A stretch of 38,453 nt of DNA from positions 1 to 38,453 of the forward strand of contig SOHS01000110.1 of NCBI GenBank assembly GCA_004377135.1, written 5' to 3'. The translations under genes and the position numbers were made by a program. The notes below the pieces were generated by a model, which searched no databases, was not told the origin of the DNA, and saw only the letters and a program-made list of their open reading frames with translations. Shown piece after piece: positions 1 to 7,683 of this stretch. How positions within the stretch are numbered: position 1 is the first letter of the stretch; every line of letters starts with the position of its first letter. The DNA comes from Dehalococcoidia bacterium (GTDB lineage Bacteria; Chloroflexota; Dehalococcoidia; GIF9; AB-539-J10).

Positions 1-32
1 TCACGGAATAGCATGTCGGCTAAAAGAGGTGT

Positions 33-55
33 TTGGTAGCGTATACCGGATTCGA
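33..55 (-). repeat. Copy of tRNA-Glu 3' end (possible att scar)
   Basis: These 23 nt match positions 1132-1154 with one mismatch (22 of 23), in the same orientation. Positions 1133-1154 are the last 22 nt of the tRNA-Glu gene, including the T-loop side, acceptor strand and CCA. No anticodon or D arm follows, so this is a fragment and not a second tRNA. A tRNA 3'-end fragment on the 3' side of an intact tRNA is the usual footprint of tyrosine-recombinase integration. No integrase is seen between the copies. Confidence 0.6.
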
Positions 56-90
56 TTTCCATCACACGCCCACTAAGAAGACGCAGAAAT

Positions 91-981
91 TCAGCCTTCG
101 ATGAATTCTCTGATATAGGAATTAACCAGTCCCGGCTTTTCATGAATGACCCAGTGCGAGCCATCGGGAATGCGCTTGATGGTCAGGTCTGGTACGTACT
201 TTTCCAGACCTTCCAGATTACCTGTAAGCAGCCATTTGTCTTTCTCCCCCCAGATGACCAGCGTTGGCACCTTAACCATAAACAACGAAGGATTGGCGGA
301 CAAACTATCGTCGCTTTCACCTGTAAAAGAGCCGAGATGGGTGGCTCGATAATAGTTTAAACCACCGGTGAGCGCTCCAGGCTGCGACCAGGCTTCGATA
401 TATGCTTTCCTGTCCTCTTTTGTGAAATAGCCCTGATTTATACCGTCCTCTAAAAGGTTACTGACAAGAACTTCATAGTTGTTTCTTGCCAGTATGTCCT
501 CAGCCTCAGGAGTCCGATGGACCAGAATATACTGGCTGGCTTTCTGCTGTGCCGGATTATCACGGAGCTCACGCATAAAGATAACAGGATGTGGAGCATT
601 TATTATTATGAGCTTCTCCAGATATTCAGGATAACGCATTGCGAACGACCAAGCCACCGCACCACCCCAGTCATGAGCCACGAGGATGAACTTCTTATAC
701 CCAAGGTGCTCGGCAAGAGCACGTACGTCTTCAATCAGATATTTAATTCGATATTGCTCGACTTCGGCAGGTTTTGATGAAAGATTATAACCGCGCATAT
801 CCGGAGCTACAGCCTGGTAATCTCGTCCGAACTCGGTAAGCTGATTCTTCCACTCGTACCAGAACTCAGGAAAACCGTGGAGGAACATTATCAATTTCCC
901 CTTGCCCACCGTTACATAGTGGATGTGTATGTTATTGACATCAGCATATTTATGTTCGGACATATTTTTACTCAGCGGCAT
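91..981 (-). CDS. Alpha/beta hydrolase, epoxide hydrolase type
   Basis: A 296-residue alpha/beta-hydrolase-fold enzyme of the soluble epoxide hydrolase / haloalkane or fluoroacetate dehalogenase clan. The oxyanion motif HGFPEFW is at about residues 35-41. The nucleophile elbow HDWGG carries Asp104, and the catalytic His lies in GSHWVIHEKP near residue 278. An Asp nucleophile with HDWGG favours epoxide hydrolase, but a dehalogenase cannot be excluded. A tyrosine pair in GGLNYYRA may be the lid tyrosines that activate the epoxide oxygen. No signal peptide is seen, so it is probably cytoplasmic. The start at 981 is fixed by a strong AAGGAGG five bases upstream of ATG. It stands alone between the tRNA-Glu gene and the tRNA-Glu fragment at 33-55, which suggests cargo of a small insertion. 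Confidence 0.85.
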   Translation of the reverse strand: MPLSKNMSEHKYADVNNIHIHYVTVGKGKLIMFLHGFPEFWYEWKNQLTEFGRDYQAVAPDMRGYNLSSKPAEVEQYRIKYLIEDVRALAEHLGYKKFILVAHDWGGAVAWSFAMRYPEYLEKLIIINAPHPVIFMRELRDNPAQQKASQYILVHRTPEAEDILARNNYEVLVSNLLEDGINQGYFTKEDRKAYIEAWSQPGALTGGLNYYRATHLGSFTGESDDSLSANPSLFMVKVPTLVIWGEKDKWLLTGNLEGLEKYVPDLTIKRIPDGSHWVIHEKPGLVNSYIREFIEG

Positions 982-1001
982 GTTATCCTCCTTAATTCTG
1001 C

Positions 1002-1029
1002 ATTATACTCAAATCGATATCAAAGTGAA
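1002..1029 (-). promoter_or_regulatory. Possible promoter of the hydrolase gene
   Basis: Minus-strand TATAAT at 1007-1002 is preceded after 16 nt by TTCACT at 1029-1024. The -10 is perfect and the -35 is poor. It lies about 20 nt upstream of the hydrolase start, which leaves a very short leader. Confidence 0.4.
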
Positions 1030-1132
1030 TTCAGATAAATTATCAGAGCGCCTATATTCTGGTACTCCTCTAGTCAGTACCTCTGAATAAAAATAGAACT
1101 CCCTCAAAGGAAGCCCTACATATCAACAGAAT

Positions 1133-1209
1133 TGGTAGCGCATACCGGATTCGAACCGGTGATCTCCTCCTTGAGAGGGAGGTGTCCTAGGCCTCTAGAC
1201 GAATGCGCC
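1133..1209 (-). tRNA. tRNA-Glu (CTC)
   Basis: Read on the minus strand this folds as a 77-nt tRNA with encoded CCA. The acceptor stem GGCGCAT pairs with ATGCGCT (one G-U), the T loop is TTCGAAT, and the anticodon loop CTCTCAA has anticodon CTC at 1175-1173. Its last 22 nt recur at 33-54 downstream of it, as expected if it served as an integration site. A spurious open frame covers it on the same strand and is not a gene. Confidence 0.95.
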
Positions 1210-1425
1210 ACACCAGTTGGACACTCGGGACCTACATAGAACTTTCTAAGACCAGGCTTAGTCCCGAGATTACGACAGCTATTTAGGAAGTCGGCCTCCT
1301 TGTCGCCGCAGCCATAACTATTATACAACAGAAATACAAGAGGCAATACAGGGTTCAGATTCGCTTACGGGGATTTTCCTGGACAATTCCTGTGCGGCTT
1401 CACAGTGGAAATCGCGTGCACTTTC

Positions 1426-1842
1426 TTACAGCCTGAACTTTTCCTTGAAATATGTATGCTTCACATCTTTGGCTTTTGTTTTTGCCCATGATTCCAAGCC
1501 CATTTTCTTTATTAGGCACAGATTAAATACTTTGGTATTGTGAGGCACTTCGGATGCCCTGTCTGCATATGGGTGAAGATTGTCACATGGAAAATCAGAA
1601 CACTGATAACAAAAGTCAAGCTTTCTTTTTGTGATGCACCTGTAAACATTACAGGGTTCAGTCCAGTTAAGAAAATCTGGTTTCCCTGCTTCTTCACGAC
1701 ACCCTTTACATATCGCCTGCTCAAATGGGATGCCACGGTTCTTGGAAATTTTAGTTCTCAGATCCTCATTCTCATTCGCTAGGTACATTAAACAGTTAAA
1801 ACAATCTAATCCGCACGGCGCAGTCATCCATTTATAGTTCAT
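1426..1842 (-). CDS. DUF3795 cysteine-rich protein
   Basis: A 138-residue small cytoplasmic protein of the DUF3795 type, whose function is unknown. Ten cysteines occupy the pattern seen in that family: C10, C14, C17, then C45 and C48, C64 and C69, and C78, C81 and C86. The N-terminal APCGLDCFNC and central CKGCR motifs are the recognisable parts. Several metal sites (zinc or iron-sulfur) are likely by inference. The start at 1842 has AGAGAGG seven bases upstream. It is a single gene between the two tRNA genes, with no clear partner. The family assignment is by motif recognition only. Confidence 0.75.
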   Translation of the reverse strand: MNYKWMTAPCGLDCFNCLMYLANENEDLRTKISKNRGIPFEQAICKGCREEAGKPDFLNWTEPCNVYRCITKRKLDFCYQCSDFPCDNLHPYADRASEVPHNTKVFNLCLIKKMGLESWAKTKAKDVKHTYFKEKFRL

Positions 1843-1915
1843 GATTTTGCCTCTCTTTCACTTCTTTCTTTTACACTAATTAGAAGATAGTTTGAGGTGA
1901 TTTTGTTAGCCTTCT

Positions 1916-1989
1916 TGGCTGGGGATCCAGGATTCGAACCTGGCCTAACTGATCCAGAGTCAGTCGTCCTACCGCTAGACTAATCCCCA
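1916..1989 (-). tRNA. tRNA-Gln (CTG)
   Basis: A 74-nt cloverleaf with encoded CCA. The acceptor stem TGGGGAT pairs with ATCCCCA, the discriminator is G, and the anticodon stem ACTGA/TCAGT encloses the loop CTCTGGA with anticodon CTG (plus-strand cag at 1955-1957). A U1-A72 end pair is typical of tRNA-Gln. It lies just beyond the 3' end of the ribosomal superoperon. Confidence 0.95.
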
Positions 1990-2106
1990 GCAGGTTAATA
2001 TTATAGTTGTTCCTCTCATCTGGAGCAATAGCACAATGCCTGCAAAGTTGGGGTTAAAGAAAATCCAAAACAGCCACACGCTGCCGAGTGATAAATCGGA
2101 GCACAA

Positions 2107-2502
2107 TTAGCGCTTGGTATATTGTGGTGCCTTGCGAGCTCGCTTGAGTCCGTATTTTTTACGCTCTTTGATTCTAGCATCCCGAGTAAGCAAGCCTTCT
2201 TTACGTAACACAGGCTTAAGTAGTTCGTTTTCCTTAACAAGAGCTCGAGCAATGCCATGACGAATGGCTCCAGCCTGACCACTGAGCCCGCCGCCGTTCA
2301 CCTTCACCATGATACAAAATTTGCCCATGTTATCCGTAGCCAGTAAAGGATGTTCAATCATATGGCGATGCTCGATGCGAGGGAAAGCTTCTTGATAAGG
2401 CTTATCATTGACAATTATCTCCCCCTTGCCGGGGAAAAGCCTGACTTGGGCTATAGCACATTTGCGTTTACCCGTCCCCCAAACGTAACTTTCCTCGCTC
2501 AT
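2107..2502 (-). CDS. rpsI: 30S ribosomal protein uS9
   Basis: 131 residues, normal length for S9. The N-terminal WGTGKRKCAIAQVRL, the central GGGLSGQAGAIRHGIARAL and the basic C terminus ending YTKR are diagnostic. The C-terminal tail reaches the P-site tRNA in known ribosomes. It is the last gene of the superoperon and follows rplM by 6 nt, the conserved L13-S9 pair. No convincing terminator hairpin is visible in the roughly 115 nt between its stop and tRNA-Gln. Confidence 0.98.
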   Translation of the reverse strand: MSEESYVWGTGKRKCAIAQVRLFPGKGEIIVNDKPYQEAFPRIEHRHMIEHPLLATDNMGKFCIMVKVNGGGLSGQAGAIRHGIARALVKENELLKPVLRKEGLLTRDARIKERKKYGLKRARKAPQYTKR

Positions 2503-2508
2503 AAGTTA

Positions 2509-2997
2509 TCACCTTTCCTTTGGTAATATTTCTCTTTCTTCGCTCTTGGTTACTCTGAGCCCTCCGCTTCGCTCAGGGCGACGAAAGGAAACCTGGGCCT
2601 GGTGAGGATGCTCATTTCCAGGATAAACCTTCAGTTTCTTATACATAGCTCTGCCTAAACTATTATGAGGCAACATTCCTTTAACCGCAAGTTCAATCAC
2701 CCGGCCAGGGTCTTTACCAAATAGTTCCTTATAACTCCGGCTCTTTAAGCCGCCGGGATATCCAGAATGTCTATAATAAATCTTTTGTTCGGCTTTCTTC
2801 CCGGTCACCCTCACTTTGGCAGCATTGATTACCACCACATAGTCACCGGTATCAATATGAGGGGCATAAATCGGCTTATGCTTGCCCATAAGCAACTTCG
2901 CTACTTGTGTCGCTATTTTCCCCAAAGTTTTATCCGCGGCATCAATCACGTGCCACTCCCGCTCGATATCTTTAGCTTTAGGACTATAAGTTTTCAT
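2509..2997 (-). CDS. rplM: 50S ribosomal protein uL13 with repeat-derived tail
   Basis: 162 residues, about 15-20 longer than usual L13. The core is normal through KLKVYPGNEHPHQAQ near residue 135. The usual short ending (KPEVxxL type) is replaced by a basic/acidic tail of about 27 residues. The DNA for this tail contains the palindromic element at 2555-2582 that also sits downstream of adk (7621-7683). The simplest reading is that a repeat inserted at the 3' end removed the old stop and the frame ran on to a new one. L13 is an early assembly protein of the large subunit. It lies between truA (2 nt upstream) and rpsI. Confidence 0.96.
   Translation of the reverse strand: MKTYSPKAKDIEREWHVIDAADKTLGKIATQVAKLLMGKHKPIYAPHIDTGDYVVVINAAKVRVTGKKAEQKIYYRHSGYPGGLKSRSYKELFGKDPGRVIELAVKGMLPHNSLGRAMYKKLKVYPGNEHPHQAQVSFRRPERSGGLRVTKSEEREILPKER
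2555..2582. repeat. Palindromic repeat inside the rplM 3' end
   Basis: CTGAGC at 2555-2560 and GCTCAG at 2571-2576 form an inverted repeat, followed by GGCGAC. The element CCCTyCGCTTyGCTCAGGG is shared with 7661-7679, differing at only a few positions. Here it is read in frame as part of uL13 (residues around RRPERSGGL). It belongs to the family of short GTCA...TGAC palindromes common as dispersed repeats in bacterial genomes. Confidence 0.65.
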
Positions 2998-2999
2998 CT

Positions 3000-3785
3000 C
3001 TAGCTTTCCAAGGGCTTAGGATAATTGACCTTTTCAAGGCATAGGCCACAAGCAGGGGAGACGGGACCCGCTGAACCCAAACTCTTTGCCTCCATTATAT
3101 CATGAAAATCTTCGATACCCATCTTACCCAAGCCCAGCCTGATTAAAAGACCCACGGTGCTTCGTACCTGGTGAGGCAAAAAAGAATTAGCCACGATACG
3201 GAAAACGGTGAATTCCCCTTTCTTTTCGATTCCCGCTTCATAAACATTACGCAACGTGCTCTTGCTGCCATCCAAAGAACTAGCAAAGGAGGCAAAATCA
3301 TGCTCACCTCGGATAAGCTGGCAGGCTTCATTCATCGCCTGTATGTCTAGCATTTTGGGGACAAATAAAGCAAACCTTTGACTAAACGGCGATCGGGTAT
3401 CGCTATTTAAAATATAATAATGGTACTCCCGGCTCAGGGCATCACGCCGGACATTAAAATCATCGCTAGCCCTGTAAGCTGCTTTGACCGCGACATCTCC
3501 TGGTAAATAATAATTCAATGCTCTAACCAGCGTCATGGTATCCAATGTAGATTTTACCCAGAAGCAAACCACCTGTCCCTTGGCATGCACACCAGCATCA
3601 GTTCTGCTAGCTGCCATAACCCGGCTGCTTTGCCCGCAAAATCGCCTTATAGCTTGCTCAAGCTCATTTTGAATGGTAGGCAAGCCAACTTGCCATTGAA
3701 AACCATGATATTGGGTGCCGTCATACTCGATAAGCAAAATAAACTTACTTAACCAATTCAATTTGAACCATAGGCGCGTTATCAC
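3000..3785 (-). CDS. truA: tRNA pseudouridine(38-40) synthase TruA
   Basis: Converts U38, U39 and U40 of tRNA anticodon arms to pseudouridine. The N-terminal strand ends in IEYDGTQYHGFQ. The catalytic Asp is in SRTDAGVHAKGQV near residue 63, and SREYHYYILN and PHQVRSTVGLLIRLG are also conserved. 261 residues from the GTG at 3785, which would overlap rplQ by 41 nt and give an unusually long N terminus. A TTG at 3761 gives 253 residues and fits the family better. Neither has a clear Shine-Dalgarno, so the start is unsettled. The rplQ-truA-rplM-rpsI order is a common bacterial arrangement. Confidence 0.95.
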   Translation of the reverse strand: MITRLWFKLNWLSKFILLIEYDGTQYHGFQWQVGLPTIQNELEQAIRRFCGQSSRVMAASRTDAGVHAKGQVVCFWVKSTLDTMTLVRALNYYLPGDVAVKAAYRASDDFNVRRDALSREYHYYILNSDTRSPFSQRFALFVPKMLDIQAMNEACQLIRGEHDFASFASSLDGSKSTLRNVYEAGIEKKGEFTVFRIVANSFLPHQVRSTVGLLIRLGLGKMGIEDFHDIMEAKSLGSAGPVSPACGLCLEKVNYPKPLES

Positions 3786-4098
3786 CAGGGCGGGATCCCA
3801 GCTTTAGCAACCTCGTATAACCCCCGCTACGGTCAGCATAGCCTGGAGCAATTTCAGCAAATAGCTTGTCAACTACTTTTTTATCAGTAATAAAAGCTAA
3901 GGCTTCCCGCCTTGAGGCAAGGCTGCCATCCTTACCTAAAGTAATCATTTTTTCCGCTAAACTGCGAACCTCCTTAGCTTTAGCCCTAGTGGTGGTTATC
4001 TTTTCATGAGTCAAAAGCGCGGTAACTTGATTTCGGTATAACGCCCACCGGTGCTCTGAAGGCCTACTTAAGTTCCGTCCTGCTATCTTGTGTCTCAT
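3745..4098 (-). CDS. rplQ: 50S ribosomal protein bL17
   Basis: 117 residues, normal for bacterial L17. It has the diagnostic start MRHKIAGRNLSRPSEHRWAL and the motif LLTHEKITTTRAKAKEVR. The C-terminal extension stops at the usual place for short L17 forms. It overlaps the rpoA stop by 4 nt (ATGA type), so translation is probably coupled to the polymerase alpha subunit. Confidence 0.98.
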   Translation of the reverse strand: MRHKIAGRNLSRPSEHRWALYRNQVTALLTHEKITTTRAKAKEVRSLAEKMITLGKDGSLASRREALAFITDKKVVDKLFAEIAPGYADRSGGYTRLLKLGSRPGDNAPMVQIELVK

Positions 4099-5015
4099 TC
4101 TATTTTCTTCTTAGAAACAGGAGCGCCTACCTTTTCCATTAACTCTTCCACTTCGGCTCGAGACTTTGCCCCCAAACCAGGCAACGGTGGCAAACCTTCC
4201 TTGCTTTTCTCTATTAATTGTCCCAGAGTGAAAATACCCGCTCTCCTCAAACTGTTATAGGAGCGAGTTGATAAATTTAGTTCTTCCAGAGGAGTATCAT
4301 ATTGCTCGGGCAAAAGGGACAAAGCTCTAGCCATGGGAACTTCAAGATCCCTGAAAGAAGCAAACTGATTAATTAAGATGATAGCACTTTGACTAAGCGC
4401 CTCCCAGGGGAAAATGGTAGCATCAGTCCAAATCTCCAGGATGAGCTTTTCTGGACTTCCTTCCTGGCCAGGCTTGATAGATTCTACAGAAAAATTGACT
4501 TCCCGCACTGGGGTGAAGATGGCATCTACTGGCAGTGCTCCAACAGGTAAACCGTCATCTGATTTAGCCAGCACATAACCTCTCCCTAACTCCACATTAA
4601 GTTCGACATAAAGCTTGGCCTGGGGAGAGTCTAAAGAAGCTAAATGCAGTTCCGGATTGGCAATGCGAAAGTCAGCAGAGGGTTTAATATCACCTGCACA
4701 GACCTTGCCTGCCCCCTCTACTTCCAAGAACAACTGCCTGGGCTGACGGGAAAGAGGACAGAGTCTCAGTTGCCTGATATTCAGTAAGAACTCCATAGCA
4801 TCCTCTTTCACATAAGGAATGGGAGAGAATTCATGCTGAATTCCTTCGATCTTGACCCAGGTTACCGCAGCACCAGGTAAAGAACTGAGAAGCACACGCC
4901 GCAAGGCATTACCTAAAGTGATACCAAAACCTGGCTCTAGAGGTTCAGCAAGAAAACGGCCATAATTACCAGCGCTTTCAACACAAGTTACAGTGGGGAT
5001 GTACAATTCAGGCAT
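4095..5015 (-). CDS. rpoA: RNA polymerase subunit alpha
   Basis: 306 residues. The N-terminal dimerisation domain shows GNALRRVLLSSLPGAAVTWVKIEG. A linker is followed by the C-terminal domain (about residues 240-300), with LSTRSYNSLRRAGIFTLGQL and the helix-hairpin LPGLGAKSRAEVEELM that binds UP elements and activators. Slightly shorter than E. coli alpha, as in many Chloroflexota and Gram-positive bacteria. The start at 5015 has GAGGTGA just upstream. It lies between rpsD (3 nt gap) and rplQ, the standard alpha-operon order. Confidence 0.98.
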   Translation of the reverse strand: MPELYIPTVTCVESAGNYGRFLAEPLEPGFGITLGNALRRVLLSSLPGAAVTWVKIEGIQHEFSPIPYVKEDAMEFLLNIRQLRLCPLSRQPRQLFLEVEGAGKVCAGDIKPSADFRIANPELHLASLDSPQAKLYVELNVELGRGYVLAKSDDGLPVGALPVDAIFTPVREVNFSVESIKPGQEGSPEKLILEIWTDATIFPWEALSQSAIILINQFASFRDLEVPMARALSLLPEQYDTPLEELNLSTRSYNSLRRAGIFTLGQLIEKSKEGLPPLPGLGAKSRAEVEELMEKVGAPVSKKKIE

Positions 5016-5018
5016 AGC

Positions 5019-5651
5019 TCACCTCGAATAATATGCAACAATAGCTTGCTGACTAAATCCAGCTTCAATGTCGTCCTTGCCAGGCAAATTTAACACTTTA
5101 CCTGTCATGCTTTCTTTGTCCAAGCTTAACCAATTAGGGATAATTTTTCCCTCAACTTCCTCAGCTACTCTCTTATAATATTCCGTTTTTTTACTAGCTT
5201 CTCGCCATTTTATAACATCTCCGGACTTCACCAGACAGGAAGGAATATCTGTTTTGCGATCATTGATATTTATATGGCCATGCCCAACTATTTGCCTGGC
5301 TTGAGCACGTGAGTCCGCAAAGCCCAAGCGATATACTACATTATCCAATCTCCGCTCCAGCAATATGAGCAGGTTTTCTCCAGTGGCGCTGGGGCTTTTT
5401 TTCGCCTCGGCAAAAAACCTGCGAAATTGTCGCTCCAGGACACCATAGCTAAAGCGCACCTTTTGCTTTTCGCGCAATTGGAGTCCCCGGTCGGAAATCC
5501 CTCTGCGCCTTCGAGTTGTAGGACGCCCGCCGGGAGGAGTATTCCTCTTCTCTACAGGACATTTAGGTGTAGAGCACCTCTCGCCTTTGAGCATCAGCTT
5601 GTCTCCTAAACGGCGACATAGACGACAAGACGGGCCTGTGTAGCGCGCCAT
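5019..5651 (-). CDS. rpsD: 30S ribosomal protein uS4, zinc-binding form
   Basis: 210 residues from the ATG at 5651. This start is preferred over the in-frame 5687 because MARYTGPSCRLCRR is the family N terminus. It also sits one base after the rpsK stop, with GGGAGG inside the rpsK end. Cys9, Cys12, Cys26 and Cys31 form the zinc site of the C+ type of S4, as in Thermus. The S4 RNA-binding domain follows (LERRLDNVVYRLGFADSRAQARQIVGHGHI). A primary 16S binder and, in other bacteria, an autogenous regulator of the alpha operon. Confidence 0.97.
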   Translation of the reverse strand: MARYTGPSCRLCRRLGDKLMLKGERCSTPKCPVEKRNTPPGGRPTTRRRRGISDRGLQLREKQKVRFSYGVLERQFRRFFAEAKKSPSATGENLLILLERRLDNVVYRLGFADSRAQARQIVGHGHININDRKTDIPSCLVKSGDVIKWREASKKTEYYKRVAEEVEGKIIPNWLSLDKESMTGKVLNLPGKDDIEAGFSQQAIVAYYSR

Positions 5652-5652
5652 T

Positions 5653-6036
5653 TTATACTCTTCGCCTCCCTTTCGGACGACAGCCATTATGGGGGATAGG
5701 AGTCACGTCTCTGATAGCTGTAACAGTAATTCCGGAGGCCTGTAAGGCACGAATAGCTGCTTCTCTTCCACTACCAGGGCCTTTAATATACACCTCAACT
5801 CGGCGCAAGCCATCACCCATTGCGCGATGTGCTGCATCTCTGGCAGCTATTTGGGCAGCGTAAGGGGTTCCTTTCCTGGAACCCTTGAATCCCGCGCTAC
5901 CAGAACTCCCCCAGGCGACAACGTTACCTTCCATATCAGTAATGGTAACGGTCGTGTTATTGAAAGTAGACTGGATGTAAGCTTTACCCTCGCTAACCTT
6001 TTTATGAGTTTTACGAGCCCTTTTCTTTTTCGGCAT
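5653..6036 (-). CDS. rpsK: 30S ribosomal protein uS11
   Basis: 127 residues, normal length. Diagnostic motifs are AYIQSTFNNTTVTITD, WGSSGSAGFKGSRKGTPYAAQ and the C-terminal IRDVTPIPHNGCRPKGRRRV. It forms the platform around 16S helix 45 next to the mRNA exit. The stop is one base before rpsD, and the last codons carry the rpsD Shine-Dalgarno. It follows rpsM by 18 nt. Confidence 0.98.
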   Translation of the reverse strand: MPKKKRARKTHKKVSEGKAYIQSTFNNTTVTITDMEGNVVAWGSSGSAGFKGSRKGTPYAAQIAARDAAHRAMGDGLRRVEVYIKGPGSGREAAIRALQASGITVTAIRDVTPIPHNGCRPKGRRRV

Positions 6037-6054
6037 TTGTTAAAACCAAGCTCC

Positions 6055-6444
6055 TTACTTTTTACCTACGCCACGTCTTTGCCCTCGACCGGCCACTGTT
6101 TTCCTGGGCCCTCTTTTAGTTCGGGCATTTGTGCGCGTTCTCTGTCCATGGACTGGCAACCTCATGCGGTGTCTTATGCCTCGATGGCAACTGATTTCAA
6201 TCATCCGCTTTATATTAGATTGAACCTCCCGCCTAAGGTCGCCTTCCACTTTGTATTGTTTATCAAGAACATCTCGAATCTGACCAACCTGTTCTTCACT
6301 AAGTTCCTTAACTCTAAGGCCAGAATCGATACCAGAGGCAGCCAAAATGTGCTGGCTTGATGAAGCACCAATGCCATAAATTCTCTGCAAAGCTACCCAA
6401 ATTGGCTTATCTTTAGGAAGGTCTATACCAGCAATACGCGCCAT
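6055..6444 (-). CDS. rpsM: 30S ribosomal protein uS13
   Basis: 129 residues. MARIAGIDLPKDKPIWVALQ opens the protein, GIRHRMRLPVHGQRTRTNARTKRG is the conserved core, and a basic GRGQRRGVGKK tail reaches between the A- and P-site tRNAs. It is the first gene of the alpha cluster, 6 nt downstream of rpmJ. Confidence 0.98.
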   Translation of the reverse strand: MARIAGIDLPKDKPIWVALQRIYGIGASSSQHILAASGIDSGLRVKELSEEQVGQIRDVLDKQYKVEGDLRREVQSNIKRMIEISCHRGIRHRMRLPVHGQRTRTNARTKRGPRKTVAGRGQRRGVGKK

Positions 6445-6450
6445 TGTTTA

Positions 6451-6564
6451 TCACCCTTGCCTCTGTTTGTGCTTTGGGTTCTCGCAGATAACCCTAACCA
6501 CTCCCTCTCGCCTGATAACTTTGCATTTTTTACATATCGGCTTAACCGAAGCTCTTACTTTCAT
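6451..6564 (-). CDS. rpmJ: 50S ribosomal protein bL36
   Basis: A 37-residue gene read on the minus strand that starts MKVRASVKPICKKCK and ends KHKQRQG. Cys11, Cys14, Cys27 and His32 make the classical zinc ribbon of the C+ form of L36. Length and position (infA, rpmJ, rpsM) are exactly canonical. Small enough to be missed by length-filtered gene finders. Confidence 0.97.
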   Translation of the reverse strand: MKVRASVKPICKKCKVIRREGVVRVICENPKHKQRQG

Positions 6565-6623
6565 TTCCAATCACCATTCAAACAAACCCTATTATGATAA
6601 ACTTTCTTAGCTAACCTGTCAAA

Positions 6624-6842
6624 CTATTTAAGCCGATAGGTAACCCTGCCCCGGCTCAAATCATAAGGGGAAAGTTCTACCAGAACTCTATCCCCAGGTA
6701 AAATTTTGATATAGTGCTTTCTCATCTTACCCGAGATATGGGCCAATACCTGATGTCCATTGGCCAATTCAACGCGAAACATGGTATTAGGTAAGACTGT
6801 AATCACCTTGCCTTCAACTTCTATCCTCTCTTTTTTAGCCAT
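6624..6842 (-). CDS. infA: Translation initiation factor IF-1
   Basis: 72 residues, a single S1/OB-fold domain with VEGKVITVLPNTMFRVELANGH, GKMRKHYIKILPGDRVLVELSPYDL and the terminal RGRVTYRLK. It binds the 30S A site during initiation. It lies 14 nt after map and 59 nt before rpmJ, standard order. Confidence 0.98.
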   Translation of the reverse strand: MAKKERIEVEGKVITVLPNTMFRVELANGHQVLAHISGKMRKHYIKILPGDRVLVELSPYDLSRGRVTYRLK

Positions 6843-6856
6843 TTCTTACATAATAC

Positions 6857-7594
6857 CTAAACAAGTATCTCAGCTCCATTATCAGTTATGGCTATGGTAT
6901 GTTCAAAATGTGCTGAAAGATTCCCATCGGCTGTAAGCACCGTCCATTGATTAGCCGCCAATTTAGTGTGCCAATCTCCGACATTAACCATAGGCTCAAT
7001 AGCCAGAGCCATACCTTTACGAAGCAAGAGACCTTTCCCAACCACAAAATTAGGTATTGGGGGCTCTTCATGCAAGTCCCGACCTACTCCATGCCCGGTA
7101 TATTCTCTAACCACAGAAAATCCTCTTGATTCAACATAATGTTGAATAGCAGACGAGATATCTCCTATCCATGCCTCATTTATCGCTTGAGCGATGCCTG
7201 ACTTTAGACTACCTTCTGTGACCGTGATAAGTCCCTCAGCCTCCTTACTTATCCGCCCTACACCAACAGTTATGGCGGCATCGGTATGAAAGCCATTAAG
7301 TTTTGCCCCCGCATCTAAAGAAACGATGTCTCCTTCTTGTAGTACTCGCTCACCAGGAATACCGTGGACTATTTCATCGTTTACCGAAACACATAAATTT
7401 GCAGGAAAGCCGCGATAGTTCTTAAAAGAAGGTATAACTCCCCTCTTATTCGATTCTTCAGCCATAACTATGTCCAACTGGCCAGTCTTAATCCCTGGTT
7501 GTACTTCTGTTCTTAGTTTATCTAAAATAGCGGCCAGAATTTTGCCACACTTTCTCATGATAGCTATTTCCTCGTCAGATTTGATAATCACCAT
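6857..7594 (-). CDS. map: Methionine aminopeptidase, type I
   Basis: Removes the N-terminal Met from nascent proteins. 245 residues of the pita-bread fold. The metal ligands are all visible: Asp94 in VSLDAGAKLNGFHTDAA, Asp105, His168 in TGHGVGRDLHEEP, Glu200 in LAIEPMVNVG and Glu231 in FEHTIAIT. His77 in VHGIPG is the usual substrate-contact His. It has no N-terminal zinc-finger extension. The 79-nt gap from adk holds a palindromic repeat. Confidence 0.97.
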   Translation of the reverse strand: MVIIKSDEEIAIMRKCGKILAAILDKLRTEVQPGIKTGQLDIVMAEESNKRGVIPSFKNYRGFPANLCVSVNDEIVHGIPGERVLQEGDIVSLDAGAKLNGFHTDAAITVGVGRISKEAEGLITVTEGSLKSGIAQAINEAWIGDISSAIQHYVESRGFSVVREYTGHGVGRDLHEEPPIPNFVVGKGLLLRKGMALAIEPMVNVGDWHTKLAANQWTVLTADGNLSAHFEHTIAITDNGAEILV

Positions 7595-7620
7595 CTATTT
7601 TATCCCTGCTTACCCCTAAT

Positions 7621-7683
7621 GTCATCCTGAAGGAGCGGAGCAACCGAAAAATCTCGGGAACCCTTCGCTTTGCTCAGGGTGAC
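7621..7683. repeat. GTCA/TGAC palindromic repeat downstream of adk
   Basis: The ends GTCATCCTGA (7621-7630) and TCAGGGTGAC (7674-7683) are inverted repeats with one mismatch, enclosing about 43 nt. The right arm carries the adk stop codon (TGA at 7676-7674). The same arm sequence occurs inside rplM at 2555-2582. It could also fold in the mRNA between adk and map. Confidence 0.7.

Noticed and set aside
1116..1346. 76-codon minus-strand open frame
   Set aside because: It runs straight through the tRNA-Glu gene and has no ribosome-binding site.
2555..2582. Frameshift or sequencing error at the rplM 3' end
   Set aside because: The core frame is continuous and the added tail matches a repeat found elsewhere in the window, so insertion explains it better.
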